Source of the DNA: an uncultured Prevotella sp.
GTDB lineage: Bacteria; Bacteroidota; Bacteroidia; Bacteroidales; Bacteroidaceae
Direction of reading: 5' to 3'
Assembly (NCBI GenBank): GCA_900771975.1
Contig: CAAGPV010000070.1
Span: forward strand, 1-64,000
DNA: 64,000 nt
The notes beneath the pieces were generated by a model that ran no database searches, had not been told where the DNA came from, and saw only the letters and a list, made by a program, of their open reading frames with translations. Made by a program: the position numbers and the translations under genes. The first letter of the stretch is position 1. Every line of letters starts with the position of its first letter. This document shows positions 51,201-59,824 of this stretch, in pieces.

Positions 51201-52454
51201 CAGAACGGTGTGTTTGACCAAAAAAAATCGAATAACACCTACCGTCCCCAGCGCCGTGTGTTCGTTATGGACGAGCAAGGCAACTTTGTTTCCTCGTCAG
51301 CCGAATGTAGAAATGCAGACAAGAACCCACCAACGTTCGACCTTTCCCAGTATAGTTGGGACTTGAAGACCATCGATATGACGGACACAGCCCTCATTAA
51401 AAACCACTTTGTAGGCCTCAACTCGCTCAACTTCGTGAAAGGGAAGTTCAAGAACGGAGTCTATGAGAGCAACCTGCCTACCGACATTGTGCCCAATGCC
51501 GTGCTTGCCAATAGCAGTCAAAGCAGCCTCCCCGGCGCCCATGGCTGGTGTGTGCTGACCGATGCGCCCGTCACTTACACCTTCGACGTGCGTCCGGGCA
51601 AGACCTACTACATCTTCAACTACGGTTCGAAGATAGGCCTTTATGGCTTCAGCTTCGATCCGGCAGAAGCCACTACCGACAACATTAGCTATGAAAGCAA
51701 CACCACCAACACCATTGCCACCACCCCAGAAGGGCACGTGGCCAAGGTGCAGCTCGACCGTGTCTTTCACGGTGGTGTGTGGAATGCAGCCGTCCTGCCC
51801 TTTAGCCTGAACAAGCAACAGGTGGATGCCCTCTTCGGACAGACCTACGGCAACGGCTCTTACGATGCCGACAACACGCAAATCATCTATTTCGACCGCG
51901 TGGAAGGCGACACTATCTACTTCATGCGCCATGCCTACAACACCATTGTGGCAGGCAAACCGTTCCTCATCAAGCCGAAACGCACCGGTGACTTCACCCT
52001 TAACACGGCCGACTGCGAAGCCTTTCCTTACGTCACCGTCGAGAACACCACACCTGCCAACTGGTGTGCCACCGACGACTACGCTTGGATGTCGAGCTAC
52101 AGCAACGACCAGACCGTGAAGAACGGCGACTACTACATCGGCAGCATACACGGAGACGTTATCCGCCGCGTTGACGGCGACGTCACCATCAGTGGCTTCA
52201 AGGGCTTCCTCAAGGCTCTGTCGCCGTCAGCCCAGAGCAAAGAACTCTGCGTCGGCATGGCCAGCAGCGACACACCTGGCGAGACCACCGTCATCCCAGG
52301 GTTGCTGATAGACGCCAACGGCAACCTCGTGGAGCGTCCCCTCTCAAGCCACGTCTACAGTCTTGACGGCCGGATGGTGGCTCGCGACGCTTCGTCTTTC
52401 GACAGCTTGCCCAAAGGCATCTACATCGTGAACGGCAAAAAGTATGTGAAGTAA
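48294..52454 (+). CDS. Secreted multidomain GH105 glycosidase, type IX cargo
   Basis: A protein of 1386 residues from the ATG at 48294. A signal peptide (SDLRLHLLVIVMLCFCSITP) is followed by a GH105/GH88 unsaturated-uronyl hydrolase domain (about 35-500). This includes MWCDGAYMGPALFADL with the likely catalytic Asp and GISKDEGIYHSAAFWGRANA. An Ig-like domain follows (GTPAYQWYKDGTAIADATLS, about 525-580), then two or more beta-rich domains, and a C-terminal secretion tail (VYSLDGRMVARDASSFDSLP, then KGIYIVNGKKYVK) of type IX form. It should release unsaturated uronic acids from pectin or rhamnogalacturonan lyase products, at the surface. An upstream ATG at 48222 would add 24 residues before the signal. 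No lyase gene is nearby. Confidence 0.87.
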   Translation: MKTTNLLGLMKPFSDLRLHLLVIVMLCFCSITPLRASGGNANVKFNPSVRYSQWAINSRLYDFRGNQKQFGFDVYDASNKLKATTQWKNGSKSMEKYNDYVAGLVGKAVLEAADYYGSYTWSAPWFYSAQAYATGCSYKPNGSSNLSKITLDNMNAAKMAFPILRSSLATSETKNNLWTAIDNVLYDLKLYNTNYSIGGTKSAITAANANDVQKTMLGGWMHKPSYLDQMWCDGAYMGPALFADLVHNKNATTLLDSKNDWNLIGKQLTIVWNQCHDATTGLLYHAFTANPGDNASKSWAGISKDEGIYHSAAFWGRANAWYMLALVDVLEYMPTDNSYYATLKQNLESLAASLKKVQASDGCWYQVLDWQNTLSGNYEEASCTTLFAAAYLKAIRLGLLDKATYEATAKKAYEGAVAQFVVYDNKDPQKVQIVKSCTSAGLGGSDNRSGSRDYYITGKDAKVVTSADPNSSYYYTEGKALGGFVMAATEYERAYQYQDNHQILFAYDLAPAYDFTSTGGELAVEALGSGTPAYQWYKDGTAIADATLSTYTPTASGTYYCTATANGSTIETSHTKVTVKENTGGNTTPSGTIFAYNVPTSGEVTTDPYTATGGTVTYQKATSVTENGYKLDSDTKYIKVDLAGNKLQPGDRILLQSYSTSTGASLLLSPDDKKSNTIATPKLSDKNKTEELTYTVTADDVLNGKASFYIFRNRVSIFVSKITIIRGDAGSTKTQLTASIDDMFGVVDDDPYEIVPTVMAGNVVLKMDNEYTVSYEVANENVATVTDGKVNFMAVGTTYITANITPVDTKLYTACTTVFQVTVSSASEANTYRVKQRDENDNTIMYNKHMVLSTPTKTLQVTLGGWMFKNPKKGNSLLTTETLGAGDWGPAREDKWGQGEFSYYIDEAQNYNARQEDGGNPQLETTNTYNAKMEKQNVVIRDNMFNVPASGSYLAIAPTTAGTVKVHIFQNGVFDQKKSNNTYRPQRRVFVMDEQGNFVSSSAECRNADKNPPTFDLSQYSWDLKTIDMTDTALIKNHFVGLNSLNFVKGKFKNGVYESNLPTDIVPNAVLANSSQSSLPGAHGWCVLTDAPVTYTFDVRPGKTYYIFNYGSKIGLYGFSFDPAEATTDNISYESNTTNTIATTPEGHVAKVQLDRVFHGGVWNAAVLPFSLNKQQVDALFGQTYGNGSYDADNTQIIYFDRVEGDTIYFMRHAYNTIVAGKPFLIKPKRTGDFTLNTADCEAFPYVTVENTTPANWCATDDYAWMSSYSNDQTVKNGDYYIGSIHGDVIRRVDGDVTISGFKGFLKALSPSAQSKELCVGMASSDTPGETTVIPGLLIDANGNLVERPLSSHVYSLDGRMVARDASSFDSLPKGIYIVNGKKYVK

Positions 52455-52475
52455 TCTCTTACCTGAATTCAACAA

Positions 52476-52703
52476 ATGAAAAAGAAACAATATTCGGCAC
52501 CGGTCACGATGGTCGTTGCCACCCAAATGGAAGGCTTGATGAAACAGGCCATTTCCAATTTCAAGATAGAAACCAAATCCAACGACGAACTCTTCAACGG
52601 CGGAATGTTTAAAGGCCCAGTGCTTTCAGACGGCCGCTACGGAGGGTCGAAGCAGGAAGACCCTGCCAAGCCAGACAGCAATCCCTGGTCGGCGTGGGAA
52701 TAG
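52476..52703 (+). CDS. 75-residue protein after GH105, unknown
   Basis: The frame begins MKKKQYSAPVTMVVATQMEG and ends KPDSNPWSAWE. It has no signal peptide or membrane span. The end is rich in G, D, P and S. The gene starts 22 bp after the GH105 stop, on the same strand, so the two are probably cotranscribed. Small proteins of this sort (lysine-rich start, YxAPxxxVV) appear after exported proteins in Prevotella as far as I can recall, without assigned role. A transport-related tag or a precursor peptide are possibilities I cannot separate. Confidence 0.65.
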   Translation: MKKKQYSAPVTMVVATQMEGLMKQAISNFKIETKSNDELFNGGMFKGPVLSDGRYGGSKQEDPAKPDSNPWSAWE

Positions 52704-52852
52704 ACCACTGGTGGGGGATGGCCCGTTCTGCTGCTAACGTCACCTTTGTTAAGGCGGTAAGAAAAGCATACATTGCCCCCTCAGTTTGCAAAACGTAAGT
52801 TGCTGATAACCAGCATAATACAAATGGGTGAAAAACCCGCTGTAAAGCGAAC

Positions 52853-52888
52853 AAAAAAGCGCATTCCCAACAGGGTTTGCGCTTTTTT
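52853..52888. terminator. Bidirectional terminator
   Basis: AAAAAAGCGCA and TGCGCTTTTTT pair over 11 bp. It serves the 75-residue gene on the + strand and CcsBA on the minus strand. A smaller hairpin (GGGTGAAAAACCC) lies at 52826-52838. The rest of 52704-52910 shows no gene. Confidence 0.9.
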
Positions 52889-52910
52889 CGTAGATGTTTT
52901 TCTGTGCGGT

Positions 52911-55130
52911 TTAAGCATACGAGTGAAAACCCGCCAGAAAGTAGTTGGCCCCGAAGTAGGTCATCAGCACGCTCAAGAAAGCCAGCAGCAGGTAGAGATG
53001 CAGGTGCCAAGAAGGGCGCATCCACTGCAAGTCGTTGTGTAGTGGGGCAGCATAGATGAGCAAGGTGATGAGCGCCCACGTTTCCTTTGAGTCCCAACTC
53101 CAGTAGCGGCCCCAGCTCACGTTCGCCCATACTGCCCCGATGAAGATGCCTATGGCCAGTAGCGCCACGGCGGGATAGAGCAGGAAGCGAGAGAGTGCTG
53201 CCAGCTGGTCTTCGGTGGCCTGATGGCCCTGACGGTGGGCAACGAGACCCTGAATGGCGGTGAGCGCCATCAGTCCGAACAGGGCATAGGCAAACATAAT
53301 GACCATGACGTGCACCGAAAGCAACGGCGACTGGAGCACAGGCATGAGTTGTGTGACCTGAGGATTGCTGTCCGTAATCATTGCCACCAGCAAGGCGAAG
53401 GCAGCAAGAAGGGGGCCAAACTTGGCCAACACCTCGAAACGGCGTTGCAACCACAAGGTGAGCAGCAGTGTTGCCCATGCCATAAACTGCATGGTTTCGT
53501 AGCCGTTTGACATGGGCAGATGGCCCGACACCATCCAGCGCAGCCCTAAAAGCAGCGTGGTGTGTACCACCATCACCACTATCAGCCCACGTGTGAGCTG
53601 TCGGCAGCGACGTTGCCACCGTTCGGCGAGGCGCAGCGTGGAGACAATCACCAACACAAGGCTCAGCGACAGGTAGACCATCACTGTCCACCGTTGGGCG
53701 TTGACGGCGTTGTAGGTCGTCTCGGTGTAGATAGCAGCACGGCAGGGAATGACGCCTTTGGCGCGTATCTGCTGATAATCGGCAATCTTGTCCACCAGTT
53801 CTTCGGCGCGAGGCGTGTTTCCCGTGATAACGGCTTCAGCCAGAAAGTCCATCGATTTCTTCACAAAGTAAAGTTCCTTCTCGGGTAAGGTGCCGTCGGT
53901 CATGGGTTGGCCAGGGGCTATCCACGACAGTTTGCCCTGCCGGTTCTTGTAGGGAAACATCTTCAGCATCTCGCCACCATAGAGCATTCGCACGATGTTA
54001 AACTTCTCGTCGGCGTCGCGCAACTGCTTTTGCAGCTTTTTGTCGCCCGAGAGGGCAGCCTGTTTCAAGGGCTTTTCCAGTTTGTATTCGTTGTATTGGT
54101 TCCAGAAGTCGCTGAACGAAGCCCACTTGTCGGACAGTCCTAACAAGGCTTGGGCGTGCTTGTCCTTCACTTCTATCATCTTCACCGTTTCCCAGTAGGG
54201 CACGTCAAACACCCATCCGGCAAACACTTCGTTGGCTGAGAGGCCTTTCCACGAGGGTCGTCCGCACAGTTTGGTGACAAAATCGGTGGCTACCGTGTTG
54301 ATAGGACAGATGCGCGAATTGTATAACACGCAGATGTTGCCGAAGTTGCGAGCCACCCCTTCGTCTATCTTCACTTGCTCTTGTGCTCTTGTCGGGCTGG
54401 CCGTCATACAGGTTAGGGCAAGCAGCACGGCGACAGTCAGCTTGCTTCCACCCTTCTGCAGGGCCTGATGGTAGTAGCTGCGCATGCGTGTGCGCTTGCT
54501 GAACAACGTTCCCATGAGCGAAACGAGTAACAAAACATAGCCCAAATAGGTGACGGCGATGCCCCAGGGGTCGTAATAGACGCCAAGCGTAGTGCCCTTC
54601 ATGTCGCTATCGTAGCCCGACTGTGTGAAGCGGTAGCCAGCATATTGGCCGATGTGGTTCATGGAGATGTCCACCGTTTCGTGGTCAGCCGTCAGGCGCG
54701 ACACATAGTCGACGGGTGCGTCAGTGCCGGGATAATAGTCTACGTGGAAGTCTTTCAGCGTCAGCCGGAAGCCCATGTCGCGCACGAGACCGTCCGTCTT
54801 CACCAGCGTTGACGTGCTTTGGCCCTGTCGCAGGTGGATGGTGCCACTGTCGGAAGTGAGCCATGACAGCAGTGCCCCCAACAGAATGACCATGAGCGAG
54901 CCGTGCAGCAGTAGCAGCCACGGGCGTCGGTGCAGCTTGCTCAAGCCCATGTAGACGGTCGAGAGGGTAGCTAAGGCGGCCCATAACAGTACAAACCATG
55001 TTGAGCCGTAGATGTGTTCAGCCACAAAGGGGGTGCCCTTGCTGCTCTCGACGATGGTGGCAGTCATGAGAACGGCTATGAGTAGTGCCGTCAGAAGAAG
55101 GATGCCGTATTTGAGTTTGTTCATTGTCAT
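52911..55130 (-). CDS. ccsBA: CcsBA-type cytochrome c maturation fusion protein
   Basis: A membrane protein of 739 residues combining a ResB/CcsB-like N-terminal half (transmembrane segments around 9-26, 42-60, 74-92; HLRQGQSTSTLV; YYDPWGIAVTYLGYVLLLVS) and a large extracytoplasmic part (about 255-450). The CcsA half carries the tryptophan-rich heme-handling motif WGRYWSWDSKETWAL. This protein would export heme and ligate it to CxxCH apocytochromes (system II). It is last in the unit porin-imelysin-DUF1111, and the DUF1111 protein just upstream has two CxxCH sites, a likely client. An ATG at 55124 is an alternative start. Confidence 0.92.
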   Translation of the reverse strand: MTMNKLKYGILLLTALLIAVLMTATIVESSKGTPFVAEHIYGSTWFVLLWAALATLSTVYMGLSKLHRRPWLLLLHGSLMVILLGALLSWLTSDSGTIHLRQGQSTSTLVKTDGLVRDMGFRLTLKDFHVDYYPGTDAPVDYVSRLTADHETVDISMNHIGQYAGYRFTQSGYDSDMKGTTLGVYYDPWGIAVTYLGYVLLLVSLMGTLFSKRTRMRSYYHQALQKGGSKLTVAVLLALTCMTASPTRAQEQVKIDEGVARNFGNICVLYNSRICPINTVATDFVTKLCGRPSWKGLSANEVFAGWVFDVPYWETVKMIEVKDKHAQALLGLSDKWASFSDFWNQYNEYKLEKPLKQAALSGDKKLQKQLRDADEKFNIVRMLYGGEMLKMFPYKNRQGKLSWIAPGQPMTDGTLPEKELYFVKKSMDFLAEAVITGNTPRAEELVDKIADYQQIRAKGVIPCRAAIYTETTYNAVNAQRWTVMVYLSLSLVLVIVSTLRLAERWQRRCRQLTRGLIVVMVVHTTLLLGLRWMVSGHLPMSNGYETMQFMAWATLLLTLWLQRRFEVLAKFGPLLAAFALLVAMITDSNPQVTQLMPVLQSPLLSVHVMVIMFAYALFGLMALTAIQGLVAHRQGHQATEDQLAALSRFLLYPAVALLAIGIFIGAVWANVSWGRYWSWDSKETWALITLLIYAAPLHNDLQWMRPSWHLHLYLLLAFLSVLMTYFGANYFLAGFHSYA

Positions 55131-55156
55131 AAGGATGTTGTTGCTTGCTTATAAAG

Positions 55157-55186
55157 ACAGGAATGGCTTTGTTGGGCCATTCCTGT
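55157..55186 (-). promoter_or_regulatory. Intercistronic hairpin before ccsBA
   Basis: ACAGGAATGGC and GCCATTCCTGT pair perfectly (11 bp, 8-nt loop) in the 73-bp gap between the DUF1111 and ccsBA genes. On the minus strand only CTTTAT follows, so it may act as a partial terminator or RNA-stability element. Confidence 0.55.
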
Positions 55187-55203
55187 TGTCGTTTGCAGTG
55201 TTG

Positions 55204-56889
55204 TTAGATGGATTCTACAAAGAAGATGATGTCGTCACGCTGTTCCTTGGAGAGGTTGCGGAACTTCTCGACACAGTAGCGGGCGTCGCTCTTTGCACAT
55301 CCGTGCCACATGATGGCTTCGAGGGTGTTGCGTGCGCGGCAGTCGTGCAGACGGTCTTCGGCGCCAGTACAGAGCTTGCTCAGACCGCGTCCCCATAGTG
55401 GAGTGGTGCGGCACCAGCCTGTGCGGATGTTGTTTGGCATGAACAGACGGTGCTGAACAAGGTCAGAGTAAGGCCAAATGGTCTGGTGGGGATAGCGTGG
55501 CATGTCGTCGTTGCCAAAGAGCTTGTTGGGGTCTTGTATGTTGTCGTCGCCCGTTGTCCAAGAAGGACGGTGGCAGTTGGCACAACCTATCTGGCTGAAG
55601 AGCTTCTTACCTTCCTCAAAACGCTCGGTGCCCACGTTGCGGGCAGCTGGAACAGCCAGTCCGCGGTGCCATATCATGAAGTTCTTGTACTGGGCGGTGG
55701 TCATTTCTGGGTCGAGGTCTTTCGCCATCAAATAGTTGTAGATGTTGTCTGCAACGTTGTCGGTGTGCCAGTCGGCGTGCTTCTTCTCAGGGTCGATGGT
55801 GTTGATGTAGTCGGCAAAACCGGCCTGAACGTCAGGGTCGTTCTTGGCGGTGTTGGCATAAATCTTACCGTCCAGGCTGAGATAATGGTAGCGACGGTCG
55901 GGGCGGGTGACGTTGGTGATGTTCCAGATGGCGTTGGCTCCAGCAGCATCAAGCAGCGGACCGCGGCTCAAGGCGTAGGTGTAACGGCGAACATACTTGG
56001 TGCCGTCGCCCTGCAAAGAGTTGCTATAGTAGCTCTTCCAGGCGCCTGTGGCTTGGTCCCACATGGCAGGATTGAGGGCATCGGTGCGTCCTACGGAGTT
56101 GTAGTAGTCGCTCTCCGACTTCCACTGGGCGGTGATGTCGGCGTCAGGGATGGCATCGATTAGACCGGTACCGTAGATGCCGATGGTAGACTCAAGGCGA
56201 ACGTCTATTTCGTCAGCCACCTGGTCGTTGGGGATGACCACCTCTTTGCCGTCACGCATCACCGTTACGGGTGAGTAGTAGGCCGAAGCGGGGATGGTCA
56301 CCTCGGGATAGATGAGCGAATAGGTCTCGCCGTCAGGGAACTTGTTGCCCCATTCGTCGGTGTAGTCTTTCCAGTCTATCTTGATTTGCTTCTCGTCTAT
56401 CTGTGCCTTGAAAGGCTTTACTGCTGCCGTCTGGGGCATACCTGCCACCGAGTAGACGTAGGCGTTGGTCTTCTTGTCGTACACAACGAGCAGATAGCCG
56501 TTGCCCATTTGGTCGGCTTTGTATTCGGTTTGGCGCTTGCCGTGGCCGTAGGATGGGTGGCAGTAGAGGCAGCCGCGTCTTACGTAGACAGGGCCGAGGC
56601 CGGCAAAAGCGCCGTCAGTGCCTGTCTGATACTCTCTTTCAAAGAGATTTTCGCCTATCTGGAAAGCCTGTGTCATGCCAGCTTTTTCTACCGCAGGAGT
56701 GGCCTGTCGGTAGGCGTAGGCGTTTTGCAGACTGGTTGTTCCGAGCTCACCGCCGGCATAGTATTCGGCTGGGTGCTCGCCGTTGTTGCCTGGACCGATG
56801 TTGATAATGTCTCCAACGGTCTTGTCGTCCGAACAGCTCATCATGGCTAAAGCCGCCAATGCGCATGGAATGAATTGTTTTTGTTTCAT
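55204..56889 (-). CDS. Di-heme DUF1111 (thiol oxidoreductase-like) lipoprotein
   Basis: A 561-residue protein with lipoprotein signal (LAALAMMSC) and two heme-binding motifs: CLYCH at 107-111 and CANCH at 436-440. These features and the length match the DUF1111 di-heme oxidoreductase family, related to MauG/cytochrome c peroxidases. In other bacteria the gene pairs with imelysin/IrpA genes and is iron-regulated. Here imelysin lies 90 bp upstream and ccsBA 73 bp downstream, the latter supplying heme attachment. Oxidation of a metal (Fe or Cu) or peroxide is a plausible reaction; the substrate is not known. Confidence 0.87.
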   Translation of the reverse strand: MKQKQFIPCALAALAMMSCSDDKTVGDIINIGPGNNGEHPAEYYAGGELGTTSLQNAYAYRQATPAVEKAGMTQAFQIGENLFEREYQTGTDGAFAGLGPVYVRRGCLYCHPSYGHGKRQTEYKADQMGNGYLLVVYDKKTNAYVYSVAGMPQTAAVKPFKAQIDEKQIKIDWKDYTDEWGNKFPDGETYSLIYPEVTIPASAYYSPVTVMRDGKEVVIPNDQVADEIDVRLESTIGIYGTGLIDAIPDADITAQWKSESDYYNSVGRTDALNPAMWDQATGAWKSYYSNSLQGDGTKYVRRYTYALSRGPLLDAAGANAIWNITNVTRPDRRYHYLSLDGKIYANTAKNDPDVQAGFADYINTIDPEKKHADWHTDNVADNIYNYLMAKDLDPEMTTAQYKNFMIWHRGLAVPAARNVGTERFEEGKKLFSQIGCANCHRPSWTTGDDNIQDPNKLFGNDDMPRYPHQTIWPYSDLVQHRLFMPNNIRTGWCRTTPLWGRGLSKLCTGAEDRLHDCRARNTLEAIMWHGCAKSDARYCVEKFRNLSKEQRDDIIFFVESI

Positions 56890-56917
56890 ATTGTACTTTT
56901 GATTTAAACGGAAAACG

Positions 56918-56947
56918 TTGGTAGCTTATTGTCTTATAAGCCACCAA
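56918..56947 (-). promoter_or_regulatory. Intercistronic hairpin between imelysin and DUF1111 genes
   Basis: TTGGTAGCTTAT and ATAAGCCACCAA pair with one mismatch in the 90-bp gap. No T run follows, so RNA processing or partial attenuation is more likely than full termination. Confidence 0.5.
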
Positions 56948-56979
56948 CAAGTTCTAATTATTTGGTTGTTCTGTCTTGC

Positions 56980-58164
56980 TTATTTTGTCCAAGTGATTTT
57001 CTTGAGTGAGTTGACAAGTTTCAAGTTGTTGTCAGCCAGTGCACGATAGGTGGGAAGAATGGTCTTGTTGACAAAGTCTTCGTTCACTGTCTTGAATGCT
57101 GCTTCGAGAGTGGCGTCGCCGTCATACTTCTCGATTTCGCCGTCGAGGGCCGAGAGAGCGTCGTCCAAATCCTGCAATGCGCTCATGGCGTCCTTTGCAC
57201 TTTGGTCGGTATAGTAGAGAACGAAGGGCTTCTTCATGGCGTTAATCTTGGCCAATGCGATGTCGAGAGTGCGCTTTACGGTTTCAACTTGTGACTGGAA
57301 CTGTGGAATGCGGGCGCAAACGCCAATCAAAGAGGTGGTTGTTGGCTCGCCGGTAATGGTCCATCCGCCGTAGAGAGCGTGCTTGCAAGACATGATGTTG
57401 TCGTAGAAGTCAACGATAGAGTTGTAGGCATAAGGCGACTCAATGTAGTTGACGTCTTCTCCGGTGGCAGGTGCTCCAATCTTGGAGTCGCGCACTTCAC
57501 CGATGATATCTTGTGCGCCGGCGATGATTTGGCGGGTAGCGAGGGTTACAGAAGAGTAGCCTGAACCAGCCTGACCAGCGTTGATGAAGTCTTCACCGTA
57601 GTTCTTTGACTCAAACTCCACGTCGTCGAGCAACTTCTGCTCTGCTTTTGACACGTCACCGCCCCATGCGTTGACAAGCTTCAGCGAGCTGAGGTAGAGG
57701 TCTTGTGCGGCACTCTGTGCGAAATAGACCTCGTCTGGGGTCAAATCGGCTATCTTGCGGGCCTGTCCTTCGCGGAAGATGAGGTACTCAACAGCATGGA
57801 AACCAGTCAGGTTCTGGCCGTTTGCAATGGCGTCATCGATAAGTGCTGCATCGTCGTCGTTGGTTGCAGGGTTGTATTTAGCCATGTATTTCTCAAACTG
57901 GGTCTTGTCGAACGGCCATGTATCGGTGTGTGGGTCGAGTGAATAGTCGGTAGCTGCGCCGAAGAGGAAGGCCTCTGACCACTCCCAGTCTTGGCGGGCT
58001 GCTTTCCAGTTTTTACATGCTTCAGCTACGTCGGCGTCGCTACCGTTGAGCTGGGCGTTGGTGCTGGGCGTTGAAGGAGTGTCGTCGTCGCTACAGCTAA
58101 CGGCTCCCATAGAGAGCGTGAGGGCTGCTGCAAAGAGCAAAGAGTTTTTGAAAATCTTTTTCAT
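56980..58164 (-). CDS. Imelysin-family (peptidase M75-like) lipoprotein
   Basis: A 394-residue exported protein with signal ending GAVSC (Cys24). The imelysin GxHxxE motif is present as TGFHAVEYLIF (120-130), together with the N-terminal helical part KNWKAARQDWEWSEAFLFGA. Imelysins (IrpA, IcmP, EfeO-related) are iron-responsive surface or periplasmic proteins; most are metal-binding rather than proteolytic. It is second in the unit after the porin (109-bp gap). Neighbouring di-heme protein and porin suggest uptake or redox handling of a metal. Confidence 0.9.
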   Translation of the reverse strand: MKKIFKNSLLFAAALTLSMGAVSCSDDDTPSTPSTNAQLNGSDADVAEACKNWKAARQDWEWSEAFLFGAATDYSLDPHTDTWPFDKTQFEKYMAKYNPATNDDDAALIDDAIANGQNLTGFHAVEYLIFREGQARKIADLTPDEVYFAQSAAQDLYLSSLKLVNAWGGDVSKAEQKLLDDVEFESKNYGEDFINAGQAGSGYSSVTLATRQIIAGAQDIIGEVRDSKIGAPATGEDVNYIESPYAYNSIVDFYDNIMSCKHALYGGWTITGEPTTTSLIGVCARIPQFQSQVETVKRTLDIALAKINAMKKPFVLYYTDQSAKDAMSALQDLDDALSALDGEIEKYDGDATLEAAFKTVNEDFVNKTILPTYRALADNNLKLVNSLKKITWTK

Positions 58165-58273
58165 TGTTGTGTTATTATTGTTTGATGAATTTGAAATGAC
58201 TTTTTCCTTGGCAGCTGCTTCCGGTCCTGTCTGCGGTCAGCAGCCAGTCGACCAGTGGGTAGCTGTCAGTTGC

Positions 58274-59731
58274 TTATTTGTTTTCCTGCTGTTGTTGTTT
58301 GAGTTGTTCCACCTCGCGAGAGAGCTCGTTGATGCGTTCGAGCAAGTCGGAAGAGAGCTGGGCGTCCTTGCAAGCCGACTTCTTATACCAGTGTGCGGTG
58401 TTGAACAGGCCGTTGAAGGTGATGGCAAGGTTGAGGCTTGGCTCGTTGTTGTAGGCTTTGTCGAGGAAGCGATGGCTGTATTCACCTTTCACAATGATTT
58501 GTTTGATGGGCGAATAGTTTACACCGAAGGCCATGCGCTTCACGTGGTCGTAGTCGTAGGCCACCTTTTTGTTACCGGCAGCATAGGTGTTGTAGTCTTC
58601 GAAACGGCCGAAGACATAGAGCGACTGCTTGCTGCGCAGGCTTTGTATTTGCGAGAAAACGTTGTAGCCCGCCTCTATGCCGACGCTATAGGCGTTGCTT
58701 GCTATAGGCGAATGTTTTGAGGGTGAACCGTCTTGCTGGGTGTGTTTGGGGAACGTGTTCATGAAAGTGGTCATGCGGGCAGCATCGCTCAGGTGGCTGT
58801 AAGTGGCATTACCGCGTACAATCCAGTTCCAGCGGTTGAGCTCAAAGCCGAAACTTCCGATGGCCAAAGCTCCGTGGCAGTCGTCGTAGGAGGCGCTGGC
58901 TTTCTTCTCGGTGTTCTTGAATGTGTAGCCGTAATAGCCGCTAAGGCTGAGGCGAAGGCCGCGAACCGAGTAGTTGTCGATACGTGCTGCACCAGCATAA
59001 ACGTTGCCCAACTTATATTCGTAGGGGCTTGTTGCACCGTAGTGGACATAACAATTGTGGCCGAAACGCTCGGCATCGAGACCTGAAGTGAAGATGGCTT
59101 CGTAGCGCCAGTCCTTCAATCGGCCCCAAAGCGATACGCCCACTTGGTGCCATGTGTTGGGAAGCATCTTGGCTTCTCCCTCTGAACGGTAGACTGAGAA
59201 GAAGTTGTTGGGCATGTGGTAGGCGTTGATTTCGCCCACAGGGATAATAATTTCTCCAGCTTTGATGTTGAACTTGCCGCCCCAGAAGGCTTTGTTCAGC
59301 CAAAATTGTTCAAGGGCCACTTCGCCGCCGCGCTCGGTTTCGGCTTCATATTCGCCGCTTTCGTCGGCATCAATCTCTACGGCATTCTCGGTGCCACCGT
59401 GCTCAAATTCTATCTCCATGCCCATGGTCCACCCGTGACCGAAGTCATATCCGAGGTTGAGGGTGACGTGGGGAAGGTCGAAGCGTCCGTGGCTGGGGTC
59501 GTCTTTGTAGGTCTGTGGGTCTCTGTAACGGTTGAAGTGTTGGCTATAGAAGTTGCGGCTCATGGCTGCTTCTCCGTAACCGCCGATGGTGAAACGAGAC
59601 TGTGGGGCAGCAACGTCTTCTGTCTTTTCGGGACATTCTGCCTTTTCTTTTTTGCAGCAACTTTCCTGTGCCACTGCTTCGGTGGCCATGTTGCAAGCTA
59701 ACAAACCTAATAATAAAAGATGCTTAGTCAT
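58274..59731 (-). CDS. Outer-membrane porin-like protein
   Basis: A 485-residue protein with signal LLLLGLLACNMATEAVA. The mature start has a cysteine-rich stretch SCCKKEKAEC, then a barrel typical of phosphate-selective-porin-like proteins: FTIGGYGEAAMSRNF, HVTLNLGYDFGHGWTMGMEI, KAGEIIIPVGEINAYHMPNN. A C-terminal coiled coil (LLERINELSREVEQLKQQQQ) ends it; usually such coiled coils are N-terminal. It is first of the metal/cytochrome unit, with a promoter at 59796-59803 and a palindrome over the -33 region. The solute is unknown; the cysteine-rich N-terminus may bind metal. Confidence 0.85.
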   Translation of the reverse strand: MTKHLLLLGLLACNMATEAVAQESCCKKEKAECPEKTEDVAAPQSRFTIGGYGEAAMSRNFYSQHFNRYRDPQTYKDDPSHGRFDLPHVTLNLGYDFGHGWTMGMEIEFEHGGTENAVEIDADESGEYEAETERGGEVALEQFWLNKAFWGGKFNIKAGEIIIPVGEINAYHMPNNFFSVYRSEGEAKMLPNTWHQVGVSLWGRLKDWRYEAIFTSGLDAERFGHNCYVHYGATSPYEYKLGNVYAGAARIDNYSVRGLRLSLSGYYGYTFKNTEKKASASYDDCHGALAIGSFGFELNRWNWIVRGNATYSHLSDAARMTTFMNTFPKHTQQDGSPSKHSPIASNAYSVGIEAGYNVFSQIQSLRSKQSLYVFGRFEDYNTYAAGNKKVAYDYDHVKRMAFGVNYSPIKQIIVKGEYSHRFLDKAYNNEPSLNLAITFNGLFNTAHWYKKSACKDAQLSSDLLERINELSREVEQLKQQQQENK

Positions 59732-59795
59732 AAAATATTGCGTAAATATATAGTTTCTATCTGTGTGTTATAGTCTTTTTGCCTTTTTATGGGTG

Positions 59796-59803
59796 CAAAA
59801 GTA
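59796..59803 (-). promoter_or_regulatory. Promoter of the porin-imelysin-DUF1111-ccsBA unit
   Basis: The minus strand reads TACTTTTG with a TTG at 59824-59826, 20 bp upstream. The leader to the ATG at 59731 is about 58 nt. Confidence 0.7.
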
Positions 59804-59824
59804 GAAACTTTCCAATTTTCCGAC

